Origin: Rhizophagus irregularis | Taxonomy: Eukaryota; Glomeromycota; Glomeromycetes; Glomerales; Glomeraceae | DNA length: 64,000 bases | Direction: 5' to 3' | Assembly: GCF_026210795.1 (NCBI RefSeq) | Contig: NC_089453.1 | Location: 2,420,501-2,484,500 of the forward strand | Shown here: positions 1-11,008 of the stretch, piece after piece | Numbering within the stretch: the stretch's first letter is position 1 | How the letters are laid out: each line of letters begins with the position of its first letter | Position numbers and translations under genes: made by a program | Notes under the pieces: model-generated | What the model saw: only the letters and a program-made list of their open reading frames with translations | What the model was told of the DNA's origin: nothing | Database searches by the model: none

Positions 1-1756
1 TAGTTTATAGCTTTTCCTTTTGAAATTGTTTTCATATATGAATTTAATTGATTCAACCCATTATTTAATGTCTCACCTATAGTTATCAAATTTGTTTTTT
101 TATCATTCTTTGACCAATACGTATATGATCTTTTTAATACAGATTCTTCATTTTCATTTTCAAGTATTTTATCCAGATTCTCAAGTTCATTTGCACCAAA
201 ATTATTTTTCTGATTACTATTAATAAGTCCAATTAATGAGATATACTTTAATTCTAAAATAATATTATTATTTCCTTCATTACTTAAAATAAAAATATCT
301 GAATAACCAAAACGACCTGAGCCTTTTGGCTTTTTACCATTCATTACTAATAAAAGTTCTGGAATACAATACTTTAATGGAATAAGTTTTTCTACAATTG
401 CTTGAAGTACAGGTTCATTTGCTGATGATAGAGACATTCATGATCTTGAAAGAAGAGAAGTCTTCAGAATTTTAATAAAAGGTATAATATTATCTGCAAT
501 AAGACTTTCATATGCTGAGGCAATAAGAAGTGCATCATCAACAACATGTCTATATACTAGGTTATTCTTATTTTGTCTTAGAATTTGGTTTTGTTTCTTC
601 CAGTATTCTAGTGAATAATTATTAAATATTAATAATATATATATAAATACAAAAGAAATATTATAATTTACCATTAGATAAATTTTCTGTATCAGCATTA
701 TCATCTCTTACTCTTTTCAGTTTGCCTTTTTGTTGAGTAATTTTTTCAGTATACTTGTTAGTTTTATTTGAATTTGATTGAGAAACTTCAGATAATTTTA
801 TAGCAGATGTTTCATTTGAGTAAAATGTAACAAAAGGTGCTAAATTATTGTTTTGCTTTTTCCAGTATTCTAATAAATAATTATTAAACATAATTTAATG
901 ATATGTATATAAATACAAAAATAAATATTATAACTTACCATTAGATGAATGTTCTTCTATATCAGTATTATCAGTATTATCATCTTTTACTTGTTTAACT
1001 TGGAAAGTAATTTTTTCAGTATTCTTGTTAGTTTTATTTGAATCTAATTGCAAAACTTCAGATGTTTCATTTTCAGATGTTTCATCTGAATAAGGTGCAA
1101 CAGTAGGTGCTAAAGTAGGTGCTAAATTTTCTTTTTTATGTTCCCTAATAATTTTTTGCCAAAATTTTTGAAAATAATTTGTAAAACGAAATTGTTCTTC
1201 ATTTGCCTATTATGAGAAAGAATTATTAGTAGTGCATCAAAATTTATTTAGTGATACAAGAAGGTACATAGCCAATTCCTCCTCCAGAATTAGCAGACTT
1301 ATATCAACTACAAAATTAGGATGCCTGCATTGCGATCTATGGATTGGTTACCAAAGATGTCAATACAGTAATTCTCCTAAGTCAAGACGCAGTCAACCAG
1401 GAGTTACCCTAATTTTGCAAAATAAAAATAACGCACCTTATTTCTGATTTCAACATAAGTTTCCTGATTGAACAGAGATTTTATCTCCTTTAAAAAGTGA
1501 CGAAACCAAATAGCATCAAGATTATTAACTGTGTCTGTAGATGATATTGTTGTAGAAATGATATCACTGCTAATATCCAAAAATCCACGATATGATGATT
1601 TAATGCCTCGTTCTTTTAGATAAGAAATTAGAACTAGATAGAGGTTAAAGGTTAGTTAGTAACTAAATATTACAAGTTGAAAATAAATATTAGATTGAAG
1701 TACTTTTTATAGGACTTACCATTTTGTCCAGGATAGTCATCTATATTTTCACTCAT
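1..1756 (-). pseudogene. PD-(D/E)XK nuclease-like gene, copy A (3' end outside window, one premature stop)
   Basis: I reconstruct five exons on the minus strand: 1756-1720, 1612-1437, 1206-939, 869-672 and 607 to the window edge, with consistent phases (0/1) and GT-AG ends; intron 2 uses a GTGCGT donor. The N-terminal part reads MSENIDDYPGQN then ERGIKSSYRGFLDI. The C-terminal part holds GRFGYSDIFIL and, after a short linker, ILELKYI. This Asp...Glu-x-Lys spacing is what PD-(D/E)XK nucleases use for metal binding, so a DNA-cleaving or nuclease-derived role is inferred. Exons 4 and 5 both start EYWKKQN and look duplicated; copy E (18677-20433) has only one of them. A TGA at 440-438 stands where copy E has CGA, so this copy is truncated unless read through; the frame is otherwise open to base 1. 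Substrate and cellular role are unknown. Confidence 0.6.
1221..1436 (-). repeat. Intron 2 of copy A, conserved ~200-bp module
   Basis: This intron body recurs at about 10275-10470, 13575-13795, 16440-16660 and 19915-20130. It is nearly identical between this copy and the 13.6 kb remnant, although the flanking exons of that remnant are largely gone. No long open frame is shared. It may be a recently copied or converted segment, or may carry a function of its own. Confidence 0.75.
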
Positions 1757-4053
1757 ATTGATTAGATTATTAAATAGTAAATAATAAAGAATTTATGAAA
1801 AAATGTTGAACTAAATTCAAAAATTATACTTATTATACTTATTTAAGAACATATAGGATGGTATCTTAATTATTTATATATATTTGCAGGTAATAAGACT
1901 TGAAATGACACATTAATGTTAATGATTGCATTGAATTATAACATTTAAACATAATAGTTCAGTTTAAAGTAATTTCATATAAAAATGTAGTATTATTTGG
2001 GCTGACACATTGATGTGAATAAAAATACATTATTAGTCAAATTAAATAATGTAATTAAATCTATTGTCTTTAAAATGTATTACATATTCATATTCTTTGA
2101 TAATATGAGTCAATATTAACATATATTTGTCAATAATTAACAAAGAACAATTTAATATATTCATCATATGCAACATGACTTGGACTGACACATTGATGTG
2201 AATAATTCTGAATTAAAAGTCTTTATAGTTACAGTCACAATAGTGTTACATACATTTCATTGCATTATTTAATATATATCTTTTCCATTGTACATCTTTA
2301 TTATAAATAACTACTATACTACTATGAGACTTGAAAATAAACCAGGAATATGTCTTAATAAAAAATAGAATTTCTTGATAGTTAAAACTTTTGATTCAGG
2401 ATTGTTCACATCAATGTATCAGTCAAAGTCATACTGCATACAATAAAACATATTACATCATGTTCTTCATTAATTACTGATAAATGAATGGTAATATTGA
2501 CTCATATTAACAAAGAATTTATTCATTCTTTAATTAAATTGCCGATCAAAAAATTCTCACACTAAGTAGTTTAAGTAGTTCATATGTAATAAATTAATCT
2601 GTGCAGACAATCCAAGTATGAAAGTAAAAACATTTTTTTTTAAAAAAAAATAGACAGTATATTAATATTATATTTAATCGCATTATTTAATTTGACTAAT
2701 AATGCACTTCTTATTCACATCAATGTGTCAGTCTAAATAATACTGTTATGATAGAAAAATTAGGTGATGAAATCATATAATATAATGGGTGATCAAACTA
2801 ATCAATGGTAATTAATAATTGTTGTGGCTGAAATTGAAATCTAGCTGATCTTTAAATTCAAATTAAAATTTGCCAATCAATTAAATGAAATTGAAATTTT
2901 GTCTTTCAGTTAAAGGGTTGTATTTGAAATTAAAATTTATCTGAAATTAAAATCAGACATAGTTGATTGCTTATCTATTGTATATCTGTTGTAACTGAAA
3001 TAGAAATTTGACTGAATTTAAAATTCAGATATGGTAATTCTGGAAAAGTTGATTGAATTTTAAATTCAGTTAAATTTCAGTCACAACATATATATCCAAA
3101 CATTTAATTTGAAGTTCAGAAAATTTAATTTCAGTAATTGAAACTGAATTTAAATTTTATTTAGATTTTAATTTTGAGTGAAACAATTAGTATAACTGAA
3201 TTTCAAATTCAGTTAAAATTTTAATTTCATTATAATATTAAGTAATAGTGATTAGTGACTACTCTAAAAATATACTTTGCAGAACTTTTTATAATAAAAC
3301 CATATTATAACTAAGTCAAAAATTTATTGTAGACCTTATAACTAAGATTTGGTCATGATATACTGTAGTTTCACATCATTATATAAGATTAAATTGATTA
3401 TGTATAAAGTTGATGCATATTAAGGAGATCATCATAAAGTTATGTTAAGTTATAGTCAAGTTATATTAAATGTATAGTCAAAATGTATTAAATGTATATT
3501 AAAGTTATATTATGTAAATATTAAATAAGTACAATTATATTAAAGTTATGGTAAAATTATATTTTGAAGTTGTAAATAACTAAATAAGTTATTAAGTAAT
3601 GGTAAAGTTCCTATTCTAAGCTTATTAACCCTAACAATTAAACTCTAATAACCATACTTCTCATATTCAAAAAGGAGAAATCTGGCCAGAACCTGAAAAA
3701 ATATCATCAAGAGAAGAAAATCAATGAAATGTTTCTTAAATAATTCATACACAGGTTGAAAGCTACAAAATCAGGGATTATCTAGGCTATCCTAAAAGGA
3801 CCTAGATGGTCACCAATTTTTTTTTATTTATTTTTGCAGGGTGCCTGATTGGTAACTATAAAATGGCCCAATCGTGCAGGGTAAGGTTATCAATAGAGTA
3901 CCTATTCATTCGCAACTGGATATCAATAGGATTGACCTTATTGTTATCCAGTTTTTTTTTATTTATTTGTTAGATTAATCTATTGTTATCCATTTTTCTT
4001 ATTTGGTAGCTTACCGATTGATGTCATTTTGGTTAATTGTATCAATATATATG
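1757..4053. other. Non-coding upstream/intergenic stretch
   Basis: No gene is visible. It holds the foldback at 1984-2745, AT-rich palindromic sequence at 2820-3240 built from ACTGAAATT and AATTTCAGT motifs, low-complexity TTAAAGTTATA-like runs at 3410-3600, and an unassigned stretch up to the transposon at 4054. Confidence 0.6.
1984..2745. repeat. Large imperfect inverted repeat (foldback) upstream of copy A
   Basis: The left arm (about 1984-2225) contains GCTGACACATTGATGTGAAT and CATTATTAGTCAAATTAAAT. The right arm (about 2385-2745) carries the complements, for example ATTCACATCAATGTGTCAGT at 2713-2732. The centre is near 2310. The left arm alone recurs upstream of other copies at about 13960-14340, 17070-17440 and 20530-20930, so the arm was duplicated with the gene family. 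It could be a foldback element or a duplicated upstream region. Confidence 0.7.
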
Positions 4054-5084
4054 TTGTAGGTGGAAATGGAATCCAGTGGATTCTGAATCCAAATAATGTG
4101 GATTTTGGATTTCATATCAACTTATGTGGAAGTAGAATATTCCATTTCCACATGATATTTGTTATCACACGATATTGTGCAATGTAGTACATTATTTTGT
4201 TTACATAACTGATAATATATATTGCATCATTGATTGTACTGTATTGAAAGTTTCACATAAAAACTTTTTCCTTGTCAAACCAAGAAGAATACAATTTTTT
4301 TCCTAAAAAACTTTTTAATGATTTGGCTAATAAATATCTTGAAAAAAAACTCCTAAAAGATGTTGTAAAACTTTTATTTCTTGTAGTGATTATGACCTTA
4401 TTATCTCAGTACTTCACGAACATAATAATATAAAAATAGGAACTGCTAAAGATTGAAATTGGATAAAAGATACTTTTCATATTAGAGAGTTAGAAGCTGA
4501 AAGTAATCCTAATATACAAGTAGTAACAATTATAAAAGATAAAAATGAAGCAGAAATTATATGTACTGTTTGCCATTTTGACCGTCTTTATGATGTTTGT
4601 ATAAAGTTAATGCAAGTGTTTTGAAACATGTAGGAGCAACAAAAATGTGGAACATGGTAGGTATTAATTATATAATATTACAAAATTTAAAATGTATTTA
4701 TAAATAAATTATAAATAAATTCTTTTTATTTTTAAATTGGAAAACAATATGATTACATACCTCAATCATTTGTAAGAGAATTTTGTGGAGTATGCTTAAC
4801 ATGTGCTAAACATAGACAATTTCCCAATTCTCTTGCAACCAGACCTATTGTGACATCAAAATTCCTTTCTCGTGTCCAAGTTGATTTAATCAGCTTAACA
4901 TTTCAACCTGTAGGAGAACAACTGCCATGTTCATGATCATTTTACTAGATTCTCTTGGGCAAGATGTCTGGTTAGTAAAAGAGCTTCAGAAGTGGCAGTA
5001 TTTTTATATGATATCTTTACAGTATTTGGGCACCAATAATTCTGCAATTAGACAATGGTAAAGAGTTTACAGCTAAAATTATTA

Positions 5085-5379
5085 GGCCAGTTCATTTCTG
5101 ATCATTCAGAATTTTGATCAGTTTTTAGTTGAATAATATTGGTTAATAAATTGGTATAACTCAATTAGTGACCTGGTTTTCCCAAACTAAAAAAAGGTGG
5201 AATTTTTTTGATCATATTTTAAAATAGGCAAAGCACAACAAAAACAAATGGGCTGATTGGTTATTTGAAATTTTTTTGCAACCAATGATCAGTGTACTCA
5301 ATTTTGATTTTGATTATATGTTCAGATTGGCTAACAGATTTTGCAATCAAAAACCCGAACAATCAGAAATGAACTGGCC
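5085..5379. mobile_element. TA-duplicating MITE inside the integrase gene
   Basis: The ends are GGCCAGTTCATTTCTGAT and its complement at 5362-5379, flanked by TA at 5083-5084 and 5380-5381. Taking out the element and one TA joins the two halves of the integrase frame without a shift, which is strong evidence for a real insertion. The TA duplication suggests a Tc1/mariner-type mobiliser. Confidence 0.85.
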
Positions 5380-5877
5380 TATTGTTGAGTTATTAACCTT
5401 TTGGCCAGAAGTACATATCATAAATGGACGTCCAAGGCACCCTCAATCACAGGGTTTAGTCAAAATAGCTAATGGTATTCTGCAAACTAAGCTTGGAAAA
5501 TAGATGGAAGATAATAATACAAATAATTGGATAGAAGGATTGCCTTTAATTATATATAAGATTTGTATATTATATGGTTAAAACTATATAAAATTAATTG
5601 ATTTATTATTTTTAGATGCAATGAATGTTCAAACTGTTCGTGCAACTGGTAAATCTCCTTACTCATTTGTATTTGGAAAAGATCCCATGTGCCATTTTTC
5701 AATACTTGATGATTCACATAAACAAAATATTGCTGATGAAAAGGCATTACCAGATAACTTTTCTTAAGGATCTTATAGAGCCAGAAAATTATATGGATGA
5801 AAATAAGGAACAAGAAATTCAAATTAATTTGGTAGATATTTGTTATTTTTGTTTAATAATTTAATTTGGGTATTGCT

Positions 5878-6940
5878 AAATCTCACCAGTGGTGACTTTC
5901 ACCGTTATTAATGTTGGCAGAAATTATGATTTAGCCAGAATTATAAAAAATTTTTTTGCAAATTTTTACCGAGAAAAAAAATTGAATGTAAGTAGTTTTT
6001 TTAAATATTGAACATGTTTTACTTAATAAAAAAACTTAATTTATTTGACCAAAGTAAGGAAATTACACTTTAAATTTAATAGACAGAAAAAAAAAATTTG
6101 AAAGTTAATACCATTATGAGAAATGCAATTTTTTCCAAAAGTATTACATTTACACTCATGAAATTTGATACACAACTAGTTTTAATCTTGCTGAACAACG
6201 ATTTCATTTGACTAAAGTGGTGAAATTACACTCTGAAGTTCACAAATAAAAAAAAAAATTCAAAAGTTAGTACCATTATGAAAAATGTAATTCTTTCCAC
6301 AAGTATTATACTTACATCCATGAAATTTTATATACAACTAGTTTCAACCTCGCTGAACGACCTTCACTTAATAAAGAAAGATGATATCATTTGACTAAAG
6401 TGTTGAAATTACACTTTGAATTTGGTAAACAGAAAAACAAATATTTAAATGTGTTTTTTTTTTTCATAAATATTATATCTAACTTTATGAAATTGAAATA
6501 TACTCCTATGGGTTTAATAGGACCCCAAAAAATACATATGGAAGTCATAAATGATCGGCAAGATTTTGGCCTAAAATAAGCAACTTTTCAGGGCCGGAAT
6601 TATGATAATGCTAGCCAGTATCAAAATGGACAATAAAATTTAGGCCAGCACTATCTAAAAAAGGCAAGATTTTCATGAAAATTTAGGTTCTTTTTAAGCA
6701 AACTCAAATGTGACCTTTTTATGTATTTTTCGGGGTCCTGGTTTAATAGTGTAACAAAAGTAATATTTTTTGTATTAAAAACACATAAAATATTAAAAGA
6801 AAAGCAAAGCAAGCAAAGCAAAAACAAATTTCATAAATATGATAAATATATGTTATGTTGTGTAACATAAGTAATCACATGATTACATGACCGGTGAAAA
6901 TCATCACCGGTGAAAATTTCACAATTCCATTTAATTTTGC
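5878..6940. repeat. Nested element with CACC-rich inverted ends and internal ~160-bp tandem repeat
   Basis: The left end carries TCACCAGTGGTGACTTTCACCG. The right end carries ACCGGTGAAAATCATCACCG, an imperfect inverted match. Between them a ~160-bp unit is repeated about 2.7 times (from about 6035, 6195 and 6385), each beginning TTTGAC(C/T)AAAG and including AATTACACT. The exact boundaries and the target duplication are not clear. Confidence 0.5.
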
Positions 6941-7742
6941 TTTAATTTTAAAATTTATAATGTTTATTATATAGCAAGAGAGTTCAATACAAGAATGGGA
7001 AAATAATAATCATAATTATATATTGGATGATGATAGCCAATTAATATTATCAATGGCAAGTTAAAATATTTATTTATTTTATAATTTTATTTTAATTTAT
7101 ATTAATTTAATTTACTTTATATATAGGATACAATACTTACTAGTACAAGTACTATTGGTAAGGATGATTAAGAAAATTCCTATATTCGACAAAAGAAATA
7201 TAGAAGACGAAAAAATCATAAAGTAAGATAAAAATAATATAATAAAAATTTGATTTCTATTCTAATCTTTATTGAAACTAAACAATATTAAATGGTTTCT
7301 ATTTGTTTTATAGTCTAAATACACAATCACATCATCAACTTTTTTGTGATTATGCTAACAAGTCACTTGTTAATTATAGAAACCAAATGAAAGATCAAAT
7401 GTTAAAGAATAATAAGCATCCACTTGAATATTCAATTAATGACTATGTGTGTCTTGCAATACCAAGAATTGACAGAAATAGTATTGATCGATGTAAAAAG
7501 TATTCAGATCAAACGTATAAATTACAATGCAAAAATGGTATACTTGATATTTCTTTTAGCGCAAATGAACTTATGCCACTAGGACCTAATGAATATAGAA
7601 AACTTGAAAATTGTCAAAGTGATATTATTAGTGTAAGAGAAGCTGCAAGAATGCAGTCTACATCAGCTATAACTAGGGTCCAAAGCAATTGTAAGGGAAA
7701 ATGTAAAAAATGTTTGTAAATGTAAACGCTCTAACTTACCAT

Positions 7743-8752
7743 CCCTATAAAAAGTATTTATATTTAAAATAAAATTAAAAACTTTTTAAAATATATTTAA
7801 ATTATACTTAAAATATATTTAATTTAAAAATTGCGAAATACTTATAATATACTTAAAATGTATTTAAAATTATCTTAAAATATATTTCTAATATATTTAA
7901 TTTTTGCCAAAATACTTAAAATATACTTAAATTATACTTAAATCAAAATTTAAGTACACAGTGAAATTCGATAAACTGGATCTTTGATAAACCGGATTTG
8001 GCCCTAAACCGGACTTTTTTGCTGGAACCAAATCATGTATATTAAAATAGTTTTGATATACCGGAGTTTACTAGTAAAAGCTCGATATTCGATATAACGG
8101 ATCAATTTTCTAACCAGCTATAGTAAAAATGATTCGATAAACCTAGGCACGTGATCATTAACCAATAAAATTTAAGTAACGTGATGCGGTAAATCTTAAT
8201 TCTGGCTGAAGTTATGTATTACTTATATATTCAATTAAAAATATTTTATATTCATTTTCAACTTAAAACTAAGATGAAAAATTAAAATATAGTGCATATT
8301 AATTTTATTAGCATGAATTTTTTAAAAAAATTCAGTATAATAGATTTCCAATATATCGAAATTTTTTCGCTATACCGGATATCCCGATAAACCAGATAAT
8401 TTTAGTGGAACTGATAGATCCGGTTTATCGAATTTCACTGTGTATAGATATATTTTTTACATACTTAAAATATACTTATAATATATTTTATAATATATTT
8501 TAAGTATATTTTAAATACATAAAAAATATACTTATAATAGTCTTATAATATACTTAAATTTTAATTTAAATATAATTTAAATATATTTTAAGTATATGGG
8601 CAAAAATTAAATATATTAGACATATGTTTTAAGATAATTTTAAGTATATTTTAGATATATTAAAAATATATTTTAAGTATTTTGCAATTTTTAAATTAAG
8701 TATATTTCAAATATATTTTAAATATATTTTAAGTATAATACTTTTTATAGGG
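7743..8752. mobile_element. CCCTATAAAA-type MITE, AT-rich, interrupted by a pogo-like MITE
   Basis: It starts CCCTATAAAAAGTATT and ends AATACTTTTTATAGGG. CAT lies at 7740-7742 and again at 8753-8755, a 3-bp target duplication. The arms are long inverted AT-rich sequences of the TTAAAATATATTTAA type. The element at 7957-8442 is inserted between them. Other family members are at 11009, 14920 and 36578. Confidence 0.8.
7957..8442. mobile_element. Pogo-like MITE (TA target duplication)
   Basis: The ends are CACAGTGAAATTCGATAAAC and its near-perfect complement, with TA at 7955-7956 and 8443-8444. CAGTGAAA(T/C)TCGATA-type ends are characteristic of pogo/Tigger/Fot elements. The interior has scattered GATAAACCGGA-like copies of the end motif and no open frame. 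Confidence 0.85.
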
Positions 8753-9234
8753 CATGTGGAAGTAGTTGTCATCCACATAGTAATAAATGTTTAAATAGAG
8801 AATAGTCAAGATAATAAATTTTAATAAAATGTAAGATTTCGTATTCTATAATTAAGGCCATACAAACTTGATTTTATGGTTTTCATAATATAAAAATTTC
8901 ATCAATAACCCGGCAACCCGGCTTTTAATTTTTTTTTCAAAAATTTTATATGTGAAATTTTTTTTCAATTTTTAAAAAATTCTCACCCGGCATAGTAACA
9001 ATATAAAAATTTTTTTTTAAGACCTAACAAAAACTGACCCGGCCGGACTATGAAAACCATTTTTACCACTTTGTGTCGCCTAAATAACTATTCCTAAAAA
9101 ATTCTATTATTACATATAAGTGATTTATGTGAAAACGGAATATTCTATTTCCACATAAGTTAATATGAGATCTGAAATTCACATTATGTGGATTCAGAAT
9201 CCACTGGATTCCATTTCCACCTACAATATATATG

Positions 9235-10600
9235 ATCTTTTTAATACATATTCTTCATTTTAAGTATTTTATCTAGATTTTCAAGTTCAAATATATACCA
9301 AAATTATTTTCTGATTACTGTTAATAAGTCCTAAAATAATATTATTATCTTCTTTACTTGAATAAAATACAATACTTAAATGGAAATAAGTTTTTCTACA
9401 ATTGCTTGAAATACAGGTTATTTGCTAATGATAAAAACATTTGTAATCTTAAAAGAAGAGAAGCCTTTAGAATTTTAATAAAAAGAATAATATTTATTAA
9501 CTGCAATAAGATTTTCATATACTAAGGCAACAAGAAGTGCATCATCAACAGCTTGTCTATATACTAAGTTATTCTTATTTTGTATTTGGCTTTGTTACTT
9601 CTAGTATTCTAGTGGGTAAGGCTGTTCCAGTTTGATTATTTATTTAATGTCCCCCACCCCTCTCTATTTTTTAAAAAATTTGAGATCTAATAAACACATA
9701 TTATCTGTTATTAAATACCCCCTCTATTTTTGAAAAAATTTAAAAGCTAATAAACATATAGTGATAAATATTCCCTTTAAATTTTGCCTGAAATTTTCAA
9801 ATTTTCCTATGTTTATTTATTTAGTTTGTTTAACTTAAGCCTCCCTCCTCCCTTAATTTTATAAAAAGGTCTGGACATTAAACAAACAATTAAATTGGAA
9901 CAGCCTAATTATTAAATATTATTTAACAATATATAATATATATATATATAAATACAAAAAGAAATATTATAACTTACCATTAGGTAAATTTTGGCATTAT
10001 CATCTCATTACTCTTTAGTTCTCCTTTTTGTTTAATTTGAAGTAATTTTTTCAGTATTAGTTCTCCTTTTTGTTTAACTTGAAGAGTAATTTTTTTAGTA
10101 TTCTTGTTATTTAAATCTGATTGGAAACTTAACTTAAGAGTTACCCTAACTTTGCAAAATAAAAAATGACATGCCTATTTTTTATTACAGAGATTATGCC
10201 TTAGAAAGTGATAAAACTAAACAGTATTAATATTATCACATGTAATATTGTTCTTCACTTGCCTATTATAAAAAGAAATTATTAGTAGTGCATCAATTTT
10301 ATTTAGTGATAAAAGAAGGTATGTAGCCAATTTCTCCTCCAGAATTAGCAGACTTGTATAAAATTAGGGTGCCCAAAATGAGATCAATGGATTGGTTACC
10401 AAAGTAATTCTTCTAAACCAAAATGCATTGAACTTAGGAGTTACCTAACTTTGCAAAATAAATATAACGTACCTTATTTTTTATTACAACATAAATTTCC
10501 TGATTAAACAGAGATTTTGTCTTAGAAAGTGATAAAGCCAAACAGTATCAAGATTATTACATGATATTGTTTTCATTTACCTAATTGATACCATATACAG
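9235..10600 (-). pseudogene. PD-(D/E)XK nuclease-like gene, copy B (heavily decayed)
   Basis: Positions 9235-9610 align with 123-600 of copy A but lack the GYSD...ELK catalytic core through deletions. Positions 9950-10130 match exon 3/4 material. Positions 10135-10260 match exon 2, followed by intron 2 (10275-10470) and a second exon-2-like piece (10470-10600), so part was tandemly duplicated. Many frameshifts and stops make it non-coding. It is interrupted by the integrase element on its left side and by the MITE at 9619-9905. The 10135-10600 structure is shared with the remnant at 16290-16790, so those two derive from one another. Confidence 0.7.
9619..9905. mobile_element. GGCTGTTCC-type MITE inserted in copy B
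   Basis: The ends are AGGCTGTTCCAGTTTGATT and its complement (to 9905), flanked by TA at 9617-9618 and 9906-9907. The paralogous empty site is visible in copy A near 611-622 (GTGAATAATTATT) and in copy E near 19420-19430, so insertion is directly supported. Confidence 0.85.
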
Positions 10601-10747
10601 ATCACGCTATATAGTTAACAATATCAGGTGTTCTTTATTTTAATAGTGATAGTCCTTATAATTGGTTGTTATGCTAATCGTGCTATCCTGGAAAGGAAGG
10701 AAAATTTTACTAATTTGGTTAGCTAAGTATAGGGTACGTTTTTATAT

Positions 10748-10851
10748 TATTGATATTGATATTGATATTGATATTAATATTTGTATTGATATTGTATTGA
10801 TATTGATATTGATATTGAATTGATATTGATATTGATATTGAGTTAATATTG
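10748..10851. repeat. (TTGATA)n microsatellite
   Basis: About 100 bp of near-perfect ATTGAT/TGATAT hexamers with a few interruptions. No gene is visible between 10600 and 11008. Confidence 0.95.
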
Positions 10852-11008
10852 AGTTCAATATTACGAACAATGGTCGTTTATATAAAAAAAAAATTGATCA
10901 TAATTTGCAGCATGATCTGAATTGGTTGATCAAAAATCATGAGCTAACCATATATTGACATCAAGGAATTATGAATTGTCAATTGGCTGGCCAAAAATCT
11001 GGAAGCTA

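Larger units (their letters stand above)
4440..7719 (+). pseudogene. Broken integrase-type (rve/DDE) transposase, KRBA2-like
   Basis: Fragments in order: a zinc-binding-like segment (4550-4860) including EFCGVCLTCAKHRQF; RVQVDLIS (about 4872-4895), which supplies the first catalytic Asp; LDNGKEFTAK (5046-5075), with the second Asp; GRPRHPQSQGLVKIANG (about 5428-5478); GKSPYSFVFGK; and a C-terminal open frame (to 7719) with CKNGILDISFSANELMPLG and a Cys-rich tail. These match integrase-derived transposases often annotated as KRAB-A domain-containing protein 2-like. At the third catalytic position the family has Glu (GLVE-) but here it is Lys (GLVK-). Stops, lost splice sites and the insertion at 5085-5379 also break the gene. 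It is inactive. Confidence 0.75.
4054..9226 (+). mobile_element. 5.17-kb DDE-integrase DNA transposon with ~105-bp terminal inverted repeats
   Basis: Both ends read TTGTAGGTGGAAATGGAATC inward, and the match continues for about 105 bp (4054-4158 against 9226-9122) with roughly ten mismatches. TATATATG flanks both ends (4046-4053 and 9227-9234), giving a candidate 8-bp target duplication, although this string is low-complexity. The interior holds the remains of an intron-containing integrase gene (4440-7719). Other elements are nested inside: 5085-5379, about 5878-6940, and 7743-8752, which itself contains 7957-8442. The element sits in PD-(D/E)XK copy B: its right flank matches position 122 of copy A. 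Confidence 0.8.

Noticed and set aside
1232-1447. 71-codon plus-strand frame
   Set aside because: It lies in intron 2 of copy A on the opposite strand and is not open in the other copies of the same intron.
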